Positions 55,901-64,000 of a stretch of 64,000 nucleotides of DNA are shown in pieces. The DNA lies in NCBI GenBank assembly GCA_022059125.1, contig JAEUWY010000020.1, positions 1,178,001 to 1,242,000 on the forward strand. The letters run 5' to 3'. A program made the position numbers and the translations under genes. Numbering within the stretch: position 1 is the stretch's first letter; every line of letters starts with the position of its first letter. The notes under the pieces were generated by a model. It saw nothing but the letters and a program-made list of their open reading frames with translations, did not search any database and was not told where the DNA came from. This DNA is from Corynespora cassiicola. Lineage: Eukaryota > Ascomycota > Dothideomycetes > Pleosporales > Corynesporascaceae.

Positions 55901-56373
55901 ATCTATCGAACAACCTCCCGGAATCCTCTACTGCTACAGCTCTCACACATTGCATTTCTCCGGCGGACCCAAATGTCAGTCCAAAGTCTTTTGTCTCCAC
56001 CGCAAGCGAATGCGGCTCCATCCGATCTCCCCAGCGGTTTGTTCCTGACCCTTACGAGGATCTCCAGAGACCAATTGACCCTTCGGTCGAAGTTCGAGAT
56101 TTTGCCGTCGCATCAGGCGATCCTCCATGGGTTCGAGACCCTCCTCCAGATTTACCCGCCCAGTCAATGCAAATGCTGATGCAAATGGCCCGGCCAAGGT
56201 CTCAAACAGATCCCTCTATCTCGTCTGTGCAGCCATCCGTACCAAGAAAGCCCCTCCCAACTCCATTTATTGCAGGTTCGAGTTTCACTCAACCACGAAA
56301 GGTACCAGCACCTCCACAAACGACACATAGACATTACTCGGCAGATATACATATACCTACCTCAAAACACTAA
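52951..56373 (+). CDS. Large Ser/Pro-rich orphan protein with the same BTB-like domain (island member C)
   Basis: One exon of 1140 codons, ATG at 52951, no intron signals needed. Residues 1-620 are low complexity, Ser/Pro/Thr-rich and probably disordered. A folded domain at about 625-800 starts MHIRSLPSGELVATDIPQRMMHYF, has a loop, LDMHEKNALGAYLARAVRYM, then DLHVRRGVQEGMHTVRALRVLGL. Compared with member B, IPQRMMHYFCKP lines up with VSTRMLNYFCNP. After it come a helical WFFLNNVVG segment and a charged RKERKQR stretch. The C-terminal 300 residues are again disordered with Pro-rich runs. The whole design (folded domain within long flexible arms) suggests a scaffold or regulator, but the function is unknown. 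Confidence 0.7.
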   Translation: MLPPDSPTSPYTVSTPAPGHDQGNRENIDFGDHYYPSNEKYTKTKIGLRSSSIYQHPTAAWSSPDSSVQKTTKQDTRSYTSSEYSTHSSLRNYLLFGSENSGDPNALTYPIGSPVLGHEIVNQTTTDQAIRHTSGSPTEGRDDWTIESAQKDYYFHNNGSLAFKYDDMEDPWLVFEPKSGGWDGFNLGDLGDLASSISSESDRKRSIIMSAMPEPLSIGSHDKLSSPEVSDDPVTLSTLSHHPRSEKGAGSLSIPDRDQLEVLKDLYSKSQPLTHQKREVFEREERAESSPFLQASHSQQPLPAAKINARSPFTQLKSSTRSLFPWRHSKPKGKKYDLNDPTDQPPTETQLKSAQVVYKRFLVEYNRAARERMFRASPPSPKRRNRPSIWGGKLQSNSSMVKERERREHMRESALCVREDNNMAQLSGQIFCTKQEDAIHRSGNEQFRFSETAPGPSSWATRDKPLPELPRSAPNTATDEIEPVEQIEEGEIRMRRSSNHSSDRRRPSNSPKISASSLTLATLKSPPKAVATAESPPQSVPPSIPEDTYPIKTEQPYSPHSFPKTPQQVHSSLHATTGPSTLINSPSSTRPPFPSSPPTEDPTWTPPPRDPSKISIFDRARKTSPRDLQQLNLGPIMHIRSLPSGELVATDIPQRMMHYFCKPELLERFMSREPLEDGTPVLDMHEKNALGAYLARAVRYMRRCCAPRGRRPFIDLHVRRGVQEGMHTVRALRVLGLDADASRVETFTIEHSIAEGPLSIDDVEFLWEGFEGTYQDTVYGDALIWFFLNNVVGSRELACYGPGFLLQEPEYVALKEKVVEEMGSTQWRFEDRNAFMKRYSQERKERKQRIASGEGWGPARSKRLPQKLISFTEDEREMLPPRNRTVGENNPPRKDHPLRSKRIREEGAIEKKYAGGAMTTLEEDHEDAFGTPESELERRERILRKASFNALPGFIGGSRILDEPSVETERYEAAFEGRGKRPVYLSNNLPESSTATALTHCISPADPNVSPKSFVSTASECGSIRSPQRFVPDPYEDLQRPIDPSVEVRDFAVASGDPPWVRDPPPDLPAQSMQMLMQMARPRSQTDPSISSVQPSVPRKPLPTPFIAGSSFTQPRKVPAPPQTTHRHYSADIHIPTSKH

Positions 56374-56778
56374 AAAATGCTTCGCTTGATGAGAGAAAGG
56401 TTGAGAGAGATGAAGGCCATCTCGAACAAAAACGATCGGGCTCGTTGAGGCAAGCATTGCAAAGTATCAAAAAAATTTACAGACTGATGCTTCAATTTTT
56501 CGGACTCGAAATTCACCCACTGGTTTCCTTTGCCGTGTTTTATTCCCCCTTGTAATGTTTTTCTTATCATACGCCACGAGTTCTTCGACTCTAGTATGCA
56601 GTTCTAGGTTTCTTATGTATGATCAGCAAAGTCTAAAATATTACAAATGAATCAATGCTTTAAAAAACCATACAGCTGCAGTGCAGCATGACTGGCGATT
56701 TGCTGAGGCGTAAAACGCTCCCAGGGACGTTGCAGCAAAGCCGATACAATGACATAAGGCTATACCCATACCAGAGCT
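56374..56778. other. Intergenic stretch after island member C
   Basis: The 3' flank of member C; no protein-like frame or repeat was seen. Confidence 0.5.
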
Positions 56779-58452
56779 ATGGAGCGGGCAAACTCGCTCA
56801 TGGCCCTGGATCCATGTGAACGAGCTATCCGATTGAAAAGATTTAGTTGGCAGACGGCCAGCCTGCTGCGATTGACAGCATGCATGCACATCTTTTCTCC
56901 TTCGACGACGGCAAGTCAGAAACCGATCGTCCGAGGACTACAACTACGATGCAATAAAATGTGCGGCAATTGATGGTTCGTCCACGGCGGAAGAGCTGTA
57001 GCTTGATGACCCTGGATCGGTCAAGGTCCTGCCGTACCAGGGCAAGATTTGCATGTCCAGGGTTAACGCCAGCGCGCCCATAAACTGCACGCAAGGTGGA
57101 TGTTCGTACCTGTCTCTTAATATCAATACCGTCGCGCAGCTTCAGCTTGCTGTGAATTTTGTGCGACACTCGAACCTGTGGCTTGTGGCTAAGAACACCG
57201 GCCATGGTTACGATGAGCGATCGACGGGTGAAAATGCACTCAGTCTTTGGACACATCACCTTAAAAGATATCGAGCTTGTGGCGGAATTTGTTAGTCAAG
57301 GATACGAAGGGCCAGTGCTCAAAGTCGGCGCAGGTATCCAGGGCCGGGACCTCGACAAATTCTCTGACTAACATGGAGCGAGTGAGGTAGCCGTCATTTT
57401 CCCCGCTGGGGATTGTTGGCGGGTATATTGCTGGAGGTGGCCGCAGTTCTCTGATGGCTCTGTTCAGGATGGGCTCTGGCCAAGCCCTCACCTTCGAGCT
57501 TGTCACGCCCGGTGGACACTTTGTCCAGGTGGCGCCGAGCAAGAGTGCTGACCTCTACTAGGCAGCGCTAGGAGGAGGCGGAGGTACTTGAGGCATTGGC
57601 ACGTTTACCGCCCTACAGGCTCATCCCAGGATAACGGTGACAACCACATTCAGCTTTCCTGGGGGGGAACTTCACCGAGGATACCTTTTGGGAGGGCATT
57701 GCTGCCCTAGGGGACTCATTTCCCAAATAGAATGCAGCAAAGACACACTCGAACTTTGATCTCTCAAGTACGCCAGGAAGCCTGGTTTTCAGTATGTCAC
57801 CGTTCTTCGCTCCCAACACGACCGTCGCAGAACTTGAAGATCTCGTAGCACCTTTTTTGCCAAGCGGACAGCTACCAAAATATAGTATGCTGCCAACACG
57901 ACATTCCATGAGAGTTTCAAGTCCGCATATGATGGAACATTCGCGACGTTGGACTACCACGTCGGAGGCGTGTCGATCGTACCTGGAGATCGGATCTTGC
58001 CAAGGGACAACTGGGCTAACGCGACGATCCGAGCCGATACACTCTCAGCAGTGAAGACTGCCGTAAAGAGTGGATTCGGCCTCCAGACAGGCATCAGGCA
58101 CCCTTCGCAAGATCGTATACTCAGTCAATCCGACGTTTTGCAATGAAGCCAGCTAGATTAATCACGATTGTAATGCTAGGTGTGACAGATGATCAGCTCG
58201 GGAGGTGCCAAGTCCATGAGTGACAAGATGCTCGGACTGTTGAGAGAAGTGAGCCCAAATGGTGGAGCATGCGGCAACGAGGCGGATCCCGACAAGCCAA
58301 ATTTTTCTGAGGCATTCTGGGGCAGGAACGATCCCCACTTGCTTAGAATCAGGGAGAAGTGGGACCCGACAGGTGTCTTGTACGTGCACAACGGGGTTGG
58401 GAGCGAGGGTTGGGTTGTCGAAGGAGAGAGAGATTTGGCGGTGTGCGGTTGA
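56779..58452 (+). pseudogene. Decayed FAD-linked oxidase (BBE/6-hydroxynicotine oxidase-like family)
   Basis: Fragments of a secreted berberine-bridge-enzyme-like oxidoreductase occur in order but in shifting frames with stops. About 57053-57250 holds NCTQGGCSYLSLNINTVAQL and LWLVAKNTGHGYD (FAD-binding). About 57240-57370 holds LKVGAGIQGRDL. About 57400-57590 holds GGYIAGGGRSSLMALFRMGS and a VTPGGHFV-like strand, interrupted by stops. About 57790-58150 holds PFFAPNTTVAELEDLVAPF and GDRILPRDNWANATIRADTL. 58189-58452 holds the C-terminal WGRNDPHLLRIREKWDPTGV with the BBE end pattern. At least four frameshifts or nonsense changes prevent translation. No splice scheme was found that repairs them. 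In living relatives this enzyme uses covalently bound FAD to oxidise small alcohols, sugars or alkaloids. Confidence 0.75.
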
Positions 58453-59164
58453 CGCAAGATGGCCACCTATGCCGCGCCTGACGCAGGGCATCAAGCTCAT
58501 GGGGACCCAGTGCTTGAGTCGGAGCAGAGGAGCAGAGTGCGCAACATGCTACGTTGGCACGCTTGACTGCGCTTGGCACGTGCCGGGGCCGTGTGTAGCC
58601 CAGGGAACGTGCTTGTTTGCTGGTGACACCAGGCGGCTGCGTAGATGAAACGCGCTGGAAAAGCGTCTTCAGATGTCAGGTCCCGTGGTGTGGGTTGGTG
58701 GTGGGATAGGCGTTCGGCGCTTTTTGGTATGGAAATGGTGGTAATGTGCCGACGTGAGGGCAGATGCACCCGAGGCAGTGCGGGATGCGCGGTGATGTGG
58801 GAGCGATGCGATGCGATGCCACGTAAAGAGGCATGTGCAGCTCGACCTCGAGTGGGCGGACATCGGGCAGCGGACAGCGGGTAGCGGACAGCGCACATGA
58901 CGGTATGACGGTGGCAGGCCGAGTGAGGCGAGGCGACAGGAGAGCAGTGGAGGGCAGTGGTGGGCAGTGGTGGGCGTCGAGGGGCCGTGGCTGGAGCATC
59001 GGAGCGGCCGCCTGGTGTGGCGGTGCATGTGGCGCCCGCAGATGACGTCTGGCCTAGCCGTCTGCCCCGGTCTCACAATGGCCAGGCATTCAGTTAGCTG
59101 CCGATATATCTTGGTCGCGTCGTCCCCTTTTTTTCCCCTTCTCGACGATGCGCCTTCACCCATC
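58453..59164. other. GC-rich stretch upstream of the PX-associated gene
   Basis: Contains AGCGGACAGCGGGTAGCGGACAGCG and GGGCAGTGGTGGGCAGTGG direct repeats at about 58868-58975, no gene, and a T-rich pyrimidine leader ending at the start codon 59165. Confidence 0.5.
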
Positions 59165-61418
59165 ATGTCTTCTCCGGCTCTCTCCCCCGAGCAGACCCAT
59201 GCGCTCTTCGACGTCCTGATCCACCACCAACTCTACGGCGAAATTGAGGCCTTCAAGTACCCCTCCACCATCGACCACTATGGCTACCCATTCCGCAAGC
59301 CGGACGGCGTGCAGACCAAAAGCCCGCTGCTGCAGAACATGCTCAACAAGTTTGTGCTCCGGCTCCCCGGCCTGAACAGCATCGGCCTCGACTTTTGGCA
59401 GGACAAGGTGCGCACCATGGTCGCAAAGCTGGGCGAGGCCGAGTTGAGCGAGAGTTACGACAAGGGCGCAATAGGCGCGCGCAAGGCCCTGGCCACGGCC
59501 ATAAGTAGTCTGCTCGAGTACGTCGCGAGGGGCATGTTGGGCGGTTACCCGGTGCGTCTGGGCAAAGAGACGCCGAAGAAGGAATATGACACCAACAAGC
59601 CCGAGGACATCCTGGAGGCCTGGGACGACGGCATGCGCGCTCTGATCTACGGCGACCTGCTGGACGACTTGTTCGAGCAGACGGCGGCGACGGGCAAGCT
59701 GGAGGACCACTCGAGCCTGGTGCAGGCCGCCCACGAGTACATTCTCCTCAAGTGAGTTGCCCGCAAGAAGAACTCCCCCCTCCGGCACCGCCTGACCACA
59801 CATATACAGCCTTGCATCTTTTCTTCACCATACCTTCATCATGTCGCCCGATGGCCAGTACCTGCTGCACCTCCTCGAAAACGTCCACCGACTGATTCCG
59901 TACTACGTGGTCAAGCAAACTCTGCGCGTCGGAAACGCGGCAACCATGATCAACGGCATGGTCCGGCTAGTCTTGGCCAAGCTGTCCGTGACGGCCGTCA
60001 CCAACTGGATAGGCCTTACCAACAATTCAAACGACGGCATGAATCTGCTGCAGCAGATCATTTCGACCGTCATGGCCTGGGATTCGTCCGAGTTCCAGAA
60101 GCGCACCCAGAAGCTCGAGTCAACGCGCGATGCACCGCCAAAGCAAGTTTTCAAAGCCATCAAGGCTTACGTATACTCGTCCCGCGACAGGCATGACGCA
60201 GCCCGCAGTATATCCATCCAAGAGTCAAAGTCCCTGATTGCCGTCATTCTGGAAACGGCGGATGCGCCCTTTGACGTTGATTCGCTGACCGAGCACCAAC
60301 ACGCCGTAGCCATGGAGTACTTTAGCAACTACCAGTCCATTCGCGATCGAGAGGAACTCACCAAGATTTTCTGCAAACTGCAGCCTGACATACTCACATC
60401 TGCAATCCGAGATTTAGTTTCCGCCTTCGACCCTGTGATTCGAGCAGTCCACAACGCCGTCGATCTTTCAGGCACGGTGACAGATGCCGAGAACTTCATC
60501 ACAGACCTGATCAAGGTATCCAAACCCAAGAAGCGCAGCGGCAGCAGCCGCTCGGGCTCGAGAGCAAATAGTCGCAGCACGTCGCCTAGTGACGGCACAG
60601 GCGGTGCCAGCGTCGAAGCCGGGCCCATTCCCGTGAGCGGAGTGCCCACGGTAGAAGACTACGTCCAGTTGTTGCGAAAACACATCCCCTCGGCGCACAA
60701 ATTCTTGCACCAAGTGTGCGCCAACGCACCGGACCTCGCAAACCAGTATCGCGACTATGCAAAGTCGGTACTGAATGAATTCCGCGTCGATGAGCAAGCG
60801 CGCGCCGCAGAAGAGAAGGGCCAGGGTGGAGCAGGAAACATGACGGCACCGCTACAATCCCTCTTCGCCACGCTGCCCGCAGAAAAGCAAGACTCGATGC
60901 GCGACCTGCTGACGCATCATGAAAAGCACCTCAAGCACCTCAAGCAGACGTCCCAGTCCCGCCTCAAGAACATCATGGCGTCGACCTCCCGCCCCGGATC
61001 CCCCAAGTCGTCGTCCTCGTCTTCCTCCCCGTCCAAGCTCGCCGCCCCGCATCCCCACCGCGGCTCGACCCACGGCCCCGGCATGTACCTCTCGCGCTGG
61101 CATGCGCTGCTGGATAGCACGCTCATCACCCCTGCAACCCCGCGCGGGCCTATCCGCCATGGATGGGAGGTCAAGGGCGAGCTTGACGGCAAGGGCCAGA
61201 AGACGGACACGCTGCTGAATAACCTGCGCGCACGCTCGTTTGGCGGGCTGGGCCGGGACCGCAATGCGGGCGTTAGCGTGGCGGATGGGACCGGCGATGC
61301 GCAAGAGCGGCGCGAGAGGAAGAGGGAGGGCATGGAGGAGGAGAAGATTAGGGGAGTGTGGGAAGGGTTACGAGAGGGATGGGTGGGTGTCTGCAGGGGG
61401 TTGGAGGTTATGGGGTGA
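59165..61418 (+). CDS. PX-associated domain (PXB and DUF3818) protein, Ypr097w/Lec1-like
   Basis: Exon 1 is 59165-59751 and exon 2 is 59810-61418 (58 nt intron, GTGAGT, CTGAC, TACAG), giving 731 residues. Residues 1-190 match the PX-associated N-terminal domain (PXB): LSPEQTHALFDVLIHHQLYGE, then KFVLRLPGLNSIG. From about 195 to 440 comes DUF3818/PXA: FIMSPDGQYLLHLLENVHRLIPYYVV, MINGMVRLVLAKLSV and FCKLQPDILTSAIRDL. The yeast relative Ypr097w (Lec1) carries a PX domain between these two parts and binds phosphoinositides; here I see no PX motif, so the lipid contact would need another region. The C-terminal 250 residues are Ser/Pro- and charge-rich with KHLKHLKQTSQSRLK and RRERKREGMEEEK. Likely peripheral membrane or cytosolic. 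No signal peptide. Confidence 0.8.
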
Positions 61419-61430
61419 GCCAGGTGACGT

Positions 61431-61472
61431 CTTCTCCTTCTTCTTCTTCTTCTTCTTCTTCTTCTTTTTTTT
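61431..61472 (+). repeat. (TTC)n microsatellite
   Basis: About ten TTC/CTT units run directly after the stop of the PX-associated gene, ending in a T8 run. It lies in the presumed 3' UTR; length variation among strains would be expected. Confidence 0.9.
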
Positions 61473-61792
61473 CGAATTCGCTGTACATGTTTGGAATCTT
61501 TGGTATGAGAAGGAAGCCACGAGGTATGATTTTTTTGAAATGACTAGACTTGGCATGGTACGGCATGACATGACACGCACGGGGCTACGAACCGCACACA
61601 CTACACACAAACATGGGTCCGCCTCAATGAACGCGGAACGGAATATCAGGAGCACTACTACTGCTACCACTGCATCATCGGCGTTTTTTTTTTTTGGATT
61701 TTCGCGTTGGGCTGGGTTGGTTAACAACACCGTTTTTCGAAGGCAAGATTAGATTTGACTCCCAGGCTGGCTAGCTAGCTGGTACTTGTAAA

Positions 61793-61877
61793 ATCCATCC
61801 ATCCATCCACACACCTTATGCGCTGTACTCCTCACGCAGATCCCAATCCCATCCCACCCCATCCCATCCCATCCCAT
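61793..61877 (+). repeat. (ATCC)n and (ATCCC)n simple repeats
   Basis: ATCC occurs four times at 61793-61808. The related ATCCC units follow at about 61846-61877 with one interruption. This is noncoding sequence between the convergent neighbours. Confidence 0.8.
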
Positions 61878-62382
61878 GCCCCCGACCTTCCGTATCGACC
61901 CTCGTACGACCTCCCACCCACCCCCTCGGCACGGCTCCCTCGCCATCCGAACCTCCGGCCCCCCCGAACGCCTACCCAGCCCTACGGAAGCTAAGCAACC
62001 CACCCTCCCTCCCATGCATCCGCCGATCTACCCTCCCGCGTGATGGACGTAAAAACAAGCTTTTTTTTGTCGAAACCGGACGGGGCCTTTTTTTCCCTTT
62101 CTTTCCCTGTTGCGGTGCTGCGGGCTGCGGGTCGGGGTCCGAGAGCGCGGATGGGCGCGGATGGAATGGGCGGAGGGTTTGATTAGTATGCAGAGGAGTT
62201 CTGGACGGGCGGTTTGGAGCGGGATTCCGTGGGAGGGGAGGGGATGTGTGCGGGTGCACTGGTGGAGTCGCGGATGGGAGGGAGGGAGGTTGGGGGCGGA
62301 CTTAGAGGTCGGGGATAGAGCGCGGTGGAGGGCGGCGGGTGAGGTGATGTGATGTAATGGCATGGGTGCGGGGAAGAGGGGA

Positions 62383-62400
62383 GGGGGGGGGGGGGGGGGG
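62383..62400 (+). repeat. Poly-G tract (18 G)
   Basis: Eighteen uninterrupted G residues follow a G/A-rich lead. This is a common spot for assembly errors and a potential G-quadruplex former. No gene reads through it. Confidence 0.9.
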
Positions 62401-62828
62401 CTAGGAGTGTCCACTGCGGGTTATGCGGTGAGATCCTTTTAGCTGGGAGGGGCGACCCGGGCGTGAGGTAGATACGTACAGTAGTGTGGAGGGAGGGCCA
62501 GCTAACGAAGCAGCTGGGTATGCCTCTCCTTGGCTCTGCGTTTGCGCCTTGAGTGTGGCACTGATGGGTACACCAAAGGTGATGGATGTGGATATGGTAT
62601 CACCATTATTAGATATCTTCCCTATAGCTGCTGCCCGCTGTCTGAACAAGAAAAACACATATTTCTCGTGTAATGGTATCATGATATGCAACGCGAGCCC
62701 ATCCCACCCACTCCACAGAATCACATTCCCGCAATCTAACCCCCAAAACGCCGCCAATGCAAACCAAAACAAAGACCTAAAAAAAATAAGGGAGATGAAA
62801 ACCGTTTGACAGAGTATCCACTATCACA

Positions 62829-64000
62829 TCACCACATCACCATCCTCTCGGGCATACTCTTTGCATCCGCCGCCCTGAAACCCTCTTCCCCATCGTCCCA
62901 TGCCACCGTCTCCACACTCAACGTCCATGCCACAATGATCATCCTGGCCACCATGGCAATACTCTCGACATTAAACGGCAACGAAACCTTGAGGACCTGC
63001 TCCACCTGCCTGCCAAGATTATGCACCGGGAATGTCGACGACGAGCGCGGGGAGAGGATGTCCGTTGGCACAGGCGACGGCGACGCCGTGCCCTCCGAAG
63101 ACCCGGCTCCCGCACCGAAGAGCGCAGACGAGAGACTCGAGCCCGCAGAAAGGCGCTTGGATTGGCGGCGCGGCAAGGAATGCAGGGGCAGGGCTGCGGA
63201 GACTTCAGATTCGCCGCTAATGTGTGCATTCACGGCGTCCTCGTAGGCGCGCTCCATCTCCTTCTTGGTGGCTTCACGCACGGCGTCGCGCACGTCTTGG
63301 GGCTTCATGTCGGGCACGAGGTGCATGAGGCGCTCGAGGAGGGTGATGTAGCGATGCATGCGGGCCGTCTTGTCGGCGAGGGCTTCGTGGGTGAGGGCGC
63401 CTGTTGCGAGTTTGCCGAGGCGTTCGCGCTCGCGGTAGAGGAGACCGGCATGCGCATCTTCTAAGAGGGGACCGAAGAGCTGTAGGCTGGGGGCGTGGCG
63501 CTGGACCTTTTCCACCAGGGCGTCCAGCCGTTGGAGGAGTCGGGCGGGAGGCAGGCCGGCTGTGGCGATGAAATGCACCGTCTTGATCACAGGGGCGGAC
63601 GCGAGGGGAACGAGACCGCCAGTAAAGGGGAGAGAGGCTACTGCGTGGAGGAGAAGTTGGATAGAGGTAGAGGTAGCAGAAGGGGCGAGGACGTGGTAAG
63701 CTGGAGCACGGGAGTTGGGAATGCTGCTGAGGAATTTGGATCCCCTGGTGTGTGAGATGGCCTTTTGCAACTGGAGGCCGGCTCCGAGTCTGAGGGCTTC
63801 TAGGGTTTCGTTTGTGATGATGATGGTGTTGACCGCCTTCTTGTCTTGGGAATAGGGCAGCGCGCCAGATGCAAGGTGCTTTGCGAATAGCGGGGAGTAG
63901 CCCGAGCCCTTGGCCGGTAGCTGCGCTATCCGTCGCTTGTGTTGCCTGAGGGAGATGCGGTAGTTGCCGTCGTCCAGGGGGATTCCAGTGATGGAGATGT
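62829..64000 (-). CDS. Unidentified protein, N-terminus beyond the right edge
   Basis: The frame is open from the right edge to the stop at 62829, so at least 389 residues of one exon are visible. The visible start contains TGIPLDDGNYRISLRQHKRR and VNTIIITNETLEALRLGAGL. Further on there are several helical stretches (TARMHRYITLLERLMHLVPD), a charged helix KKEMERAYEDAVNAH, a Ser-rich loop with SLSSALFGAGAG, and a hydrophobic C-terminal segment (PFNVESIAMVARMIIVAWTL) which may be a membrane helix or amphipathic anchor. I do not recognise the family. The gene is convergent with the PX-associated gene, about 1.4 kb away, with simple repeats between. Confidence 0.65.
   Translation of the reverse strand, partial: ISITGIPLDDGNYRISLRQHKRRIAQLPAKGSGYSPLFAKHLASGALPYSQDKKAVNTIIITNETLEALRLGAGLQLQKAISHTRGSKFLSSIPNSRAPAYHVLAPSATSTSIQLLLHAVASLPFTGGLVPLASAPVIKTVHFIATAGLPPARLLQRLDALVEKVQRHAPSLQLFGPLLEDAHAGLLYRERERLGKLATGALTHEALADKTARMHRYITLLERLMHLVPDMKPQDVRDAVREATKKEMERAYEDAVNAHISGESEVSAALPLHSLPRRQSKRLSAGSSLSSALFGAGAGSSEGTASPSPVPTDILSPRSSSTFPVHNLGRQVEQVLKVSLPFNVESIAMVARMIIVAWTLSVETVAWDDGEEGFRAADAKSMPERMVMW

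Noticed and set aside
56129..56150. GGTTCGAGACC resembling a tRNA B box
   Set aside because: Lies inside the long coding exon of island member C, with no matching A box or acceptor stem.
1..64000. CRISPR arrays, insertion sequences, intact transposons
   Set aside because: No regular repeat-spacer pattern, terminal inverted repeats or transposase/reverse-transcriptase motifs were seen.

Overview
The window is nuclear DNA of a filamentous ascomycete (Pezizomycotina). Genes are split by many 45-110 nt introns with GTRNGT donors, CTRAC/CTAAC-type branch sites and YAG acceptors. Gene density is about one per 2.5-3 kb. The protein families are typical of the group: Fung_rhodopsin membrane proteins, a Rua1-type regulator, GH36 and CE12 carbohydrate enzymes, fungal PLA2, an APH-like kinase, Sec39, and a PX-associated protein. 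A Dothideomycete is the best guess, because a nuclear mitochondrial-type ATP8 gene is present and related lineages lack atp8 in mtDNA; this is an inference. No CRISPR, IS element, rRNA or tRNA was seen.

Layout. 0-6 kb: the 3' part of a glycine-rich-domain (DUF1399/GRDP) gene, a three-exon APH-like kinase, and a single-pass membrane protein with an adhesin-like repeat domain. 6-10.3 kb: a long GC-rich stretch without a supportable gene, probably control DNA of the next gene. 10.3-12.7 kb: a Rua1-type zinc-binding regulator with a short first coding exon. 12.7-16.2 kb: mostly empty, ending in a frameshifted coding relic. 16.2-22.6 kb: NmrA-like reductase, nuclear ATP8, MFS transporter, four-exon secreted phospholipase A2. 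25-30.6 kb: a very charged helical protein, a small secreted cysteine protein, a gamma-glutamylcyclotransferase-fold protein. 32-37.9 kb: SEC39, a sulfotransferase-like gene cut by an in-frame TGA, and a Fung_rhodopsin protein. 39.7-45 kb: secreted GH36 alpha-galactosidase, a RibD/DHFR-like reductase and a secreted CE12 esterase. 45.2-49.4 kb: a divergently arranged FAD monooxygenase and a second Fung_rhodopsin protein. 49.5-56.4 kb: an AT-richer island with three intronless orphan genes that appear to share one divergent domain. 56.8-58.5 kb: a decayed FAD-linked oxidase. 59-64 kb: a PX-associated domain protein and an unidentified gene running off the right edge, separated by microsatellites.

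Most genes are unrelated neighbours rather than an operon-like system. The points of most interest are ATP8, whose presequence and 48-residue mitochondrial-type core are separated by an intron, and the three-gene orphan island. Secreted carbohydrate-active enzymes, PLA2 and a small cysteine protein fit a plant-associated or saprotrophic life. Several relics (two pseudogenes and one nonsense-interrupted gene) show ongoing gene decay. All exon structures were read by eye from splice signals and frame continuity.
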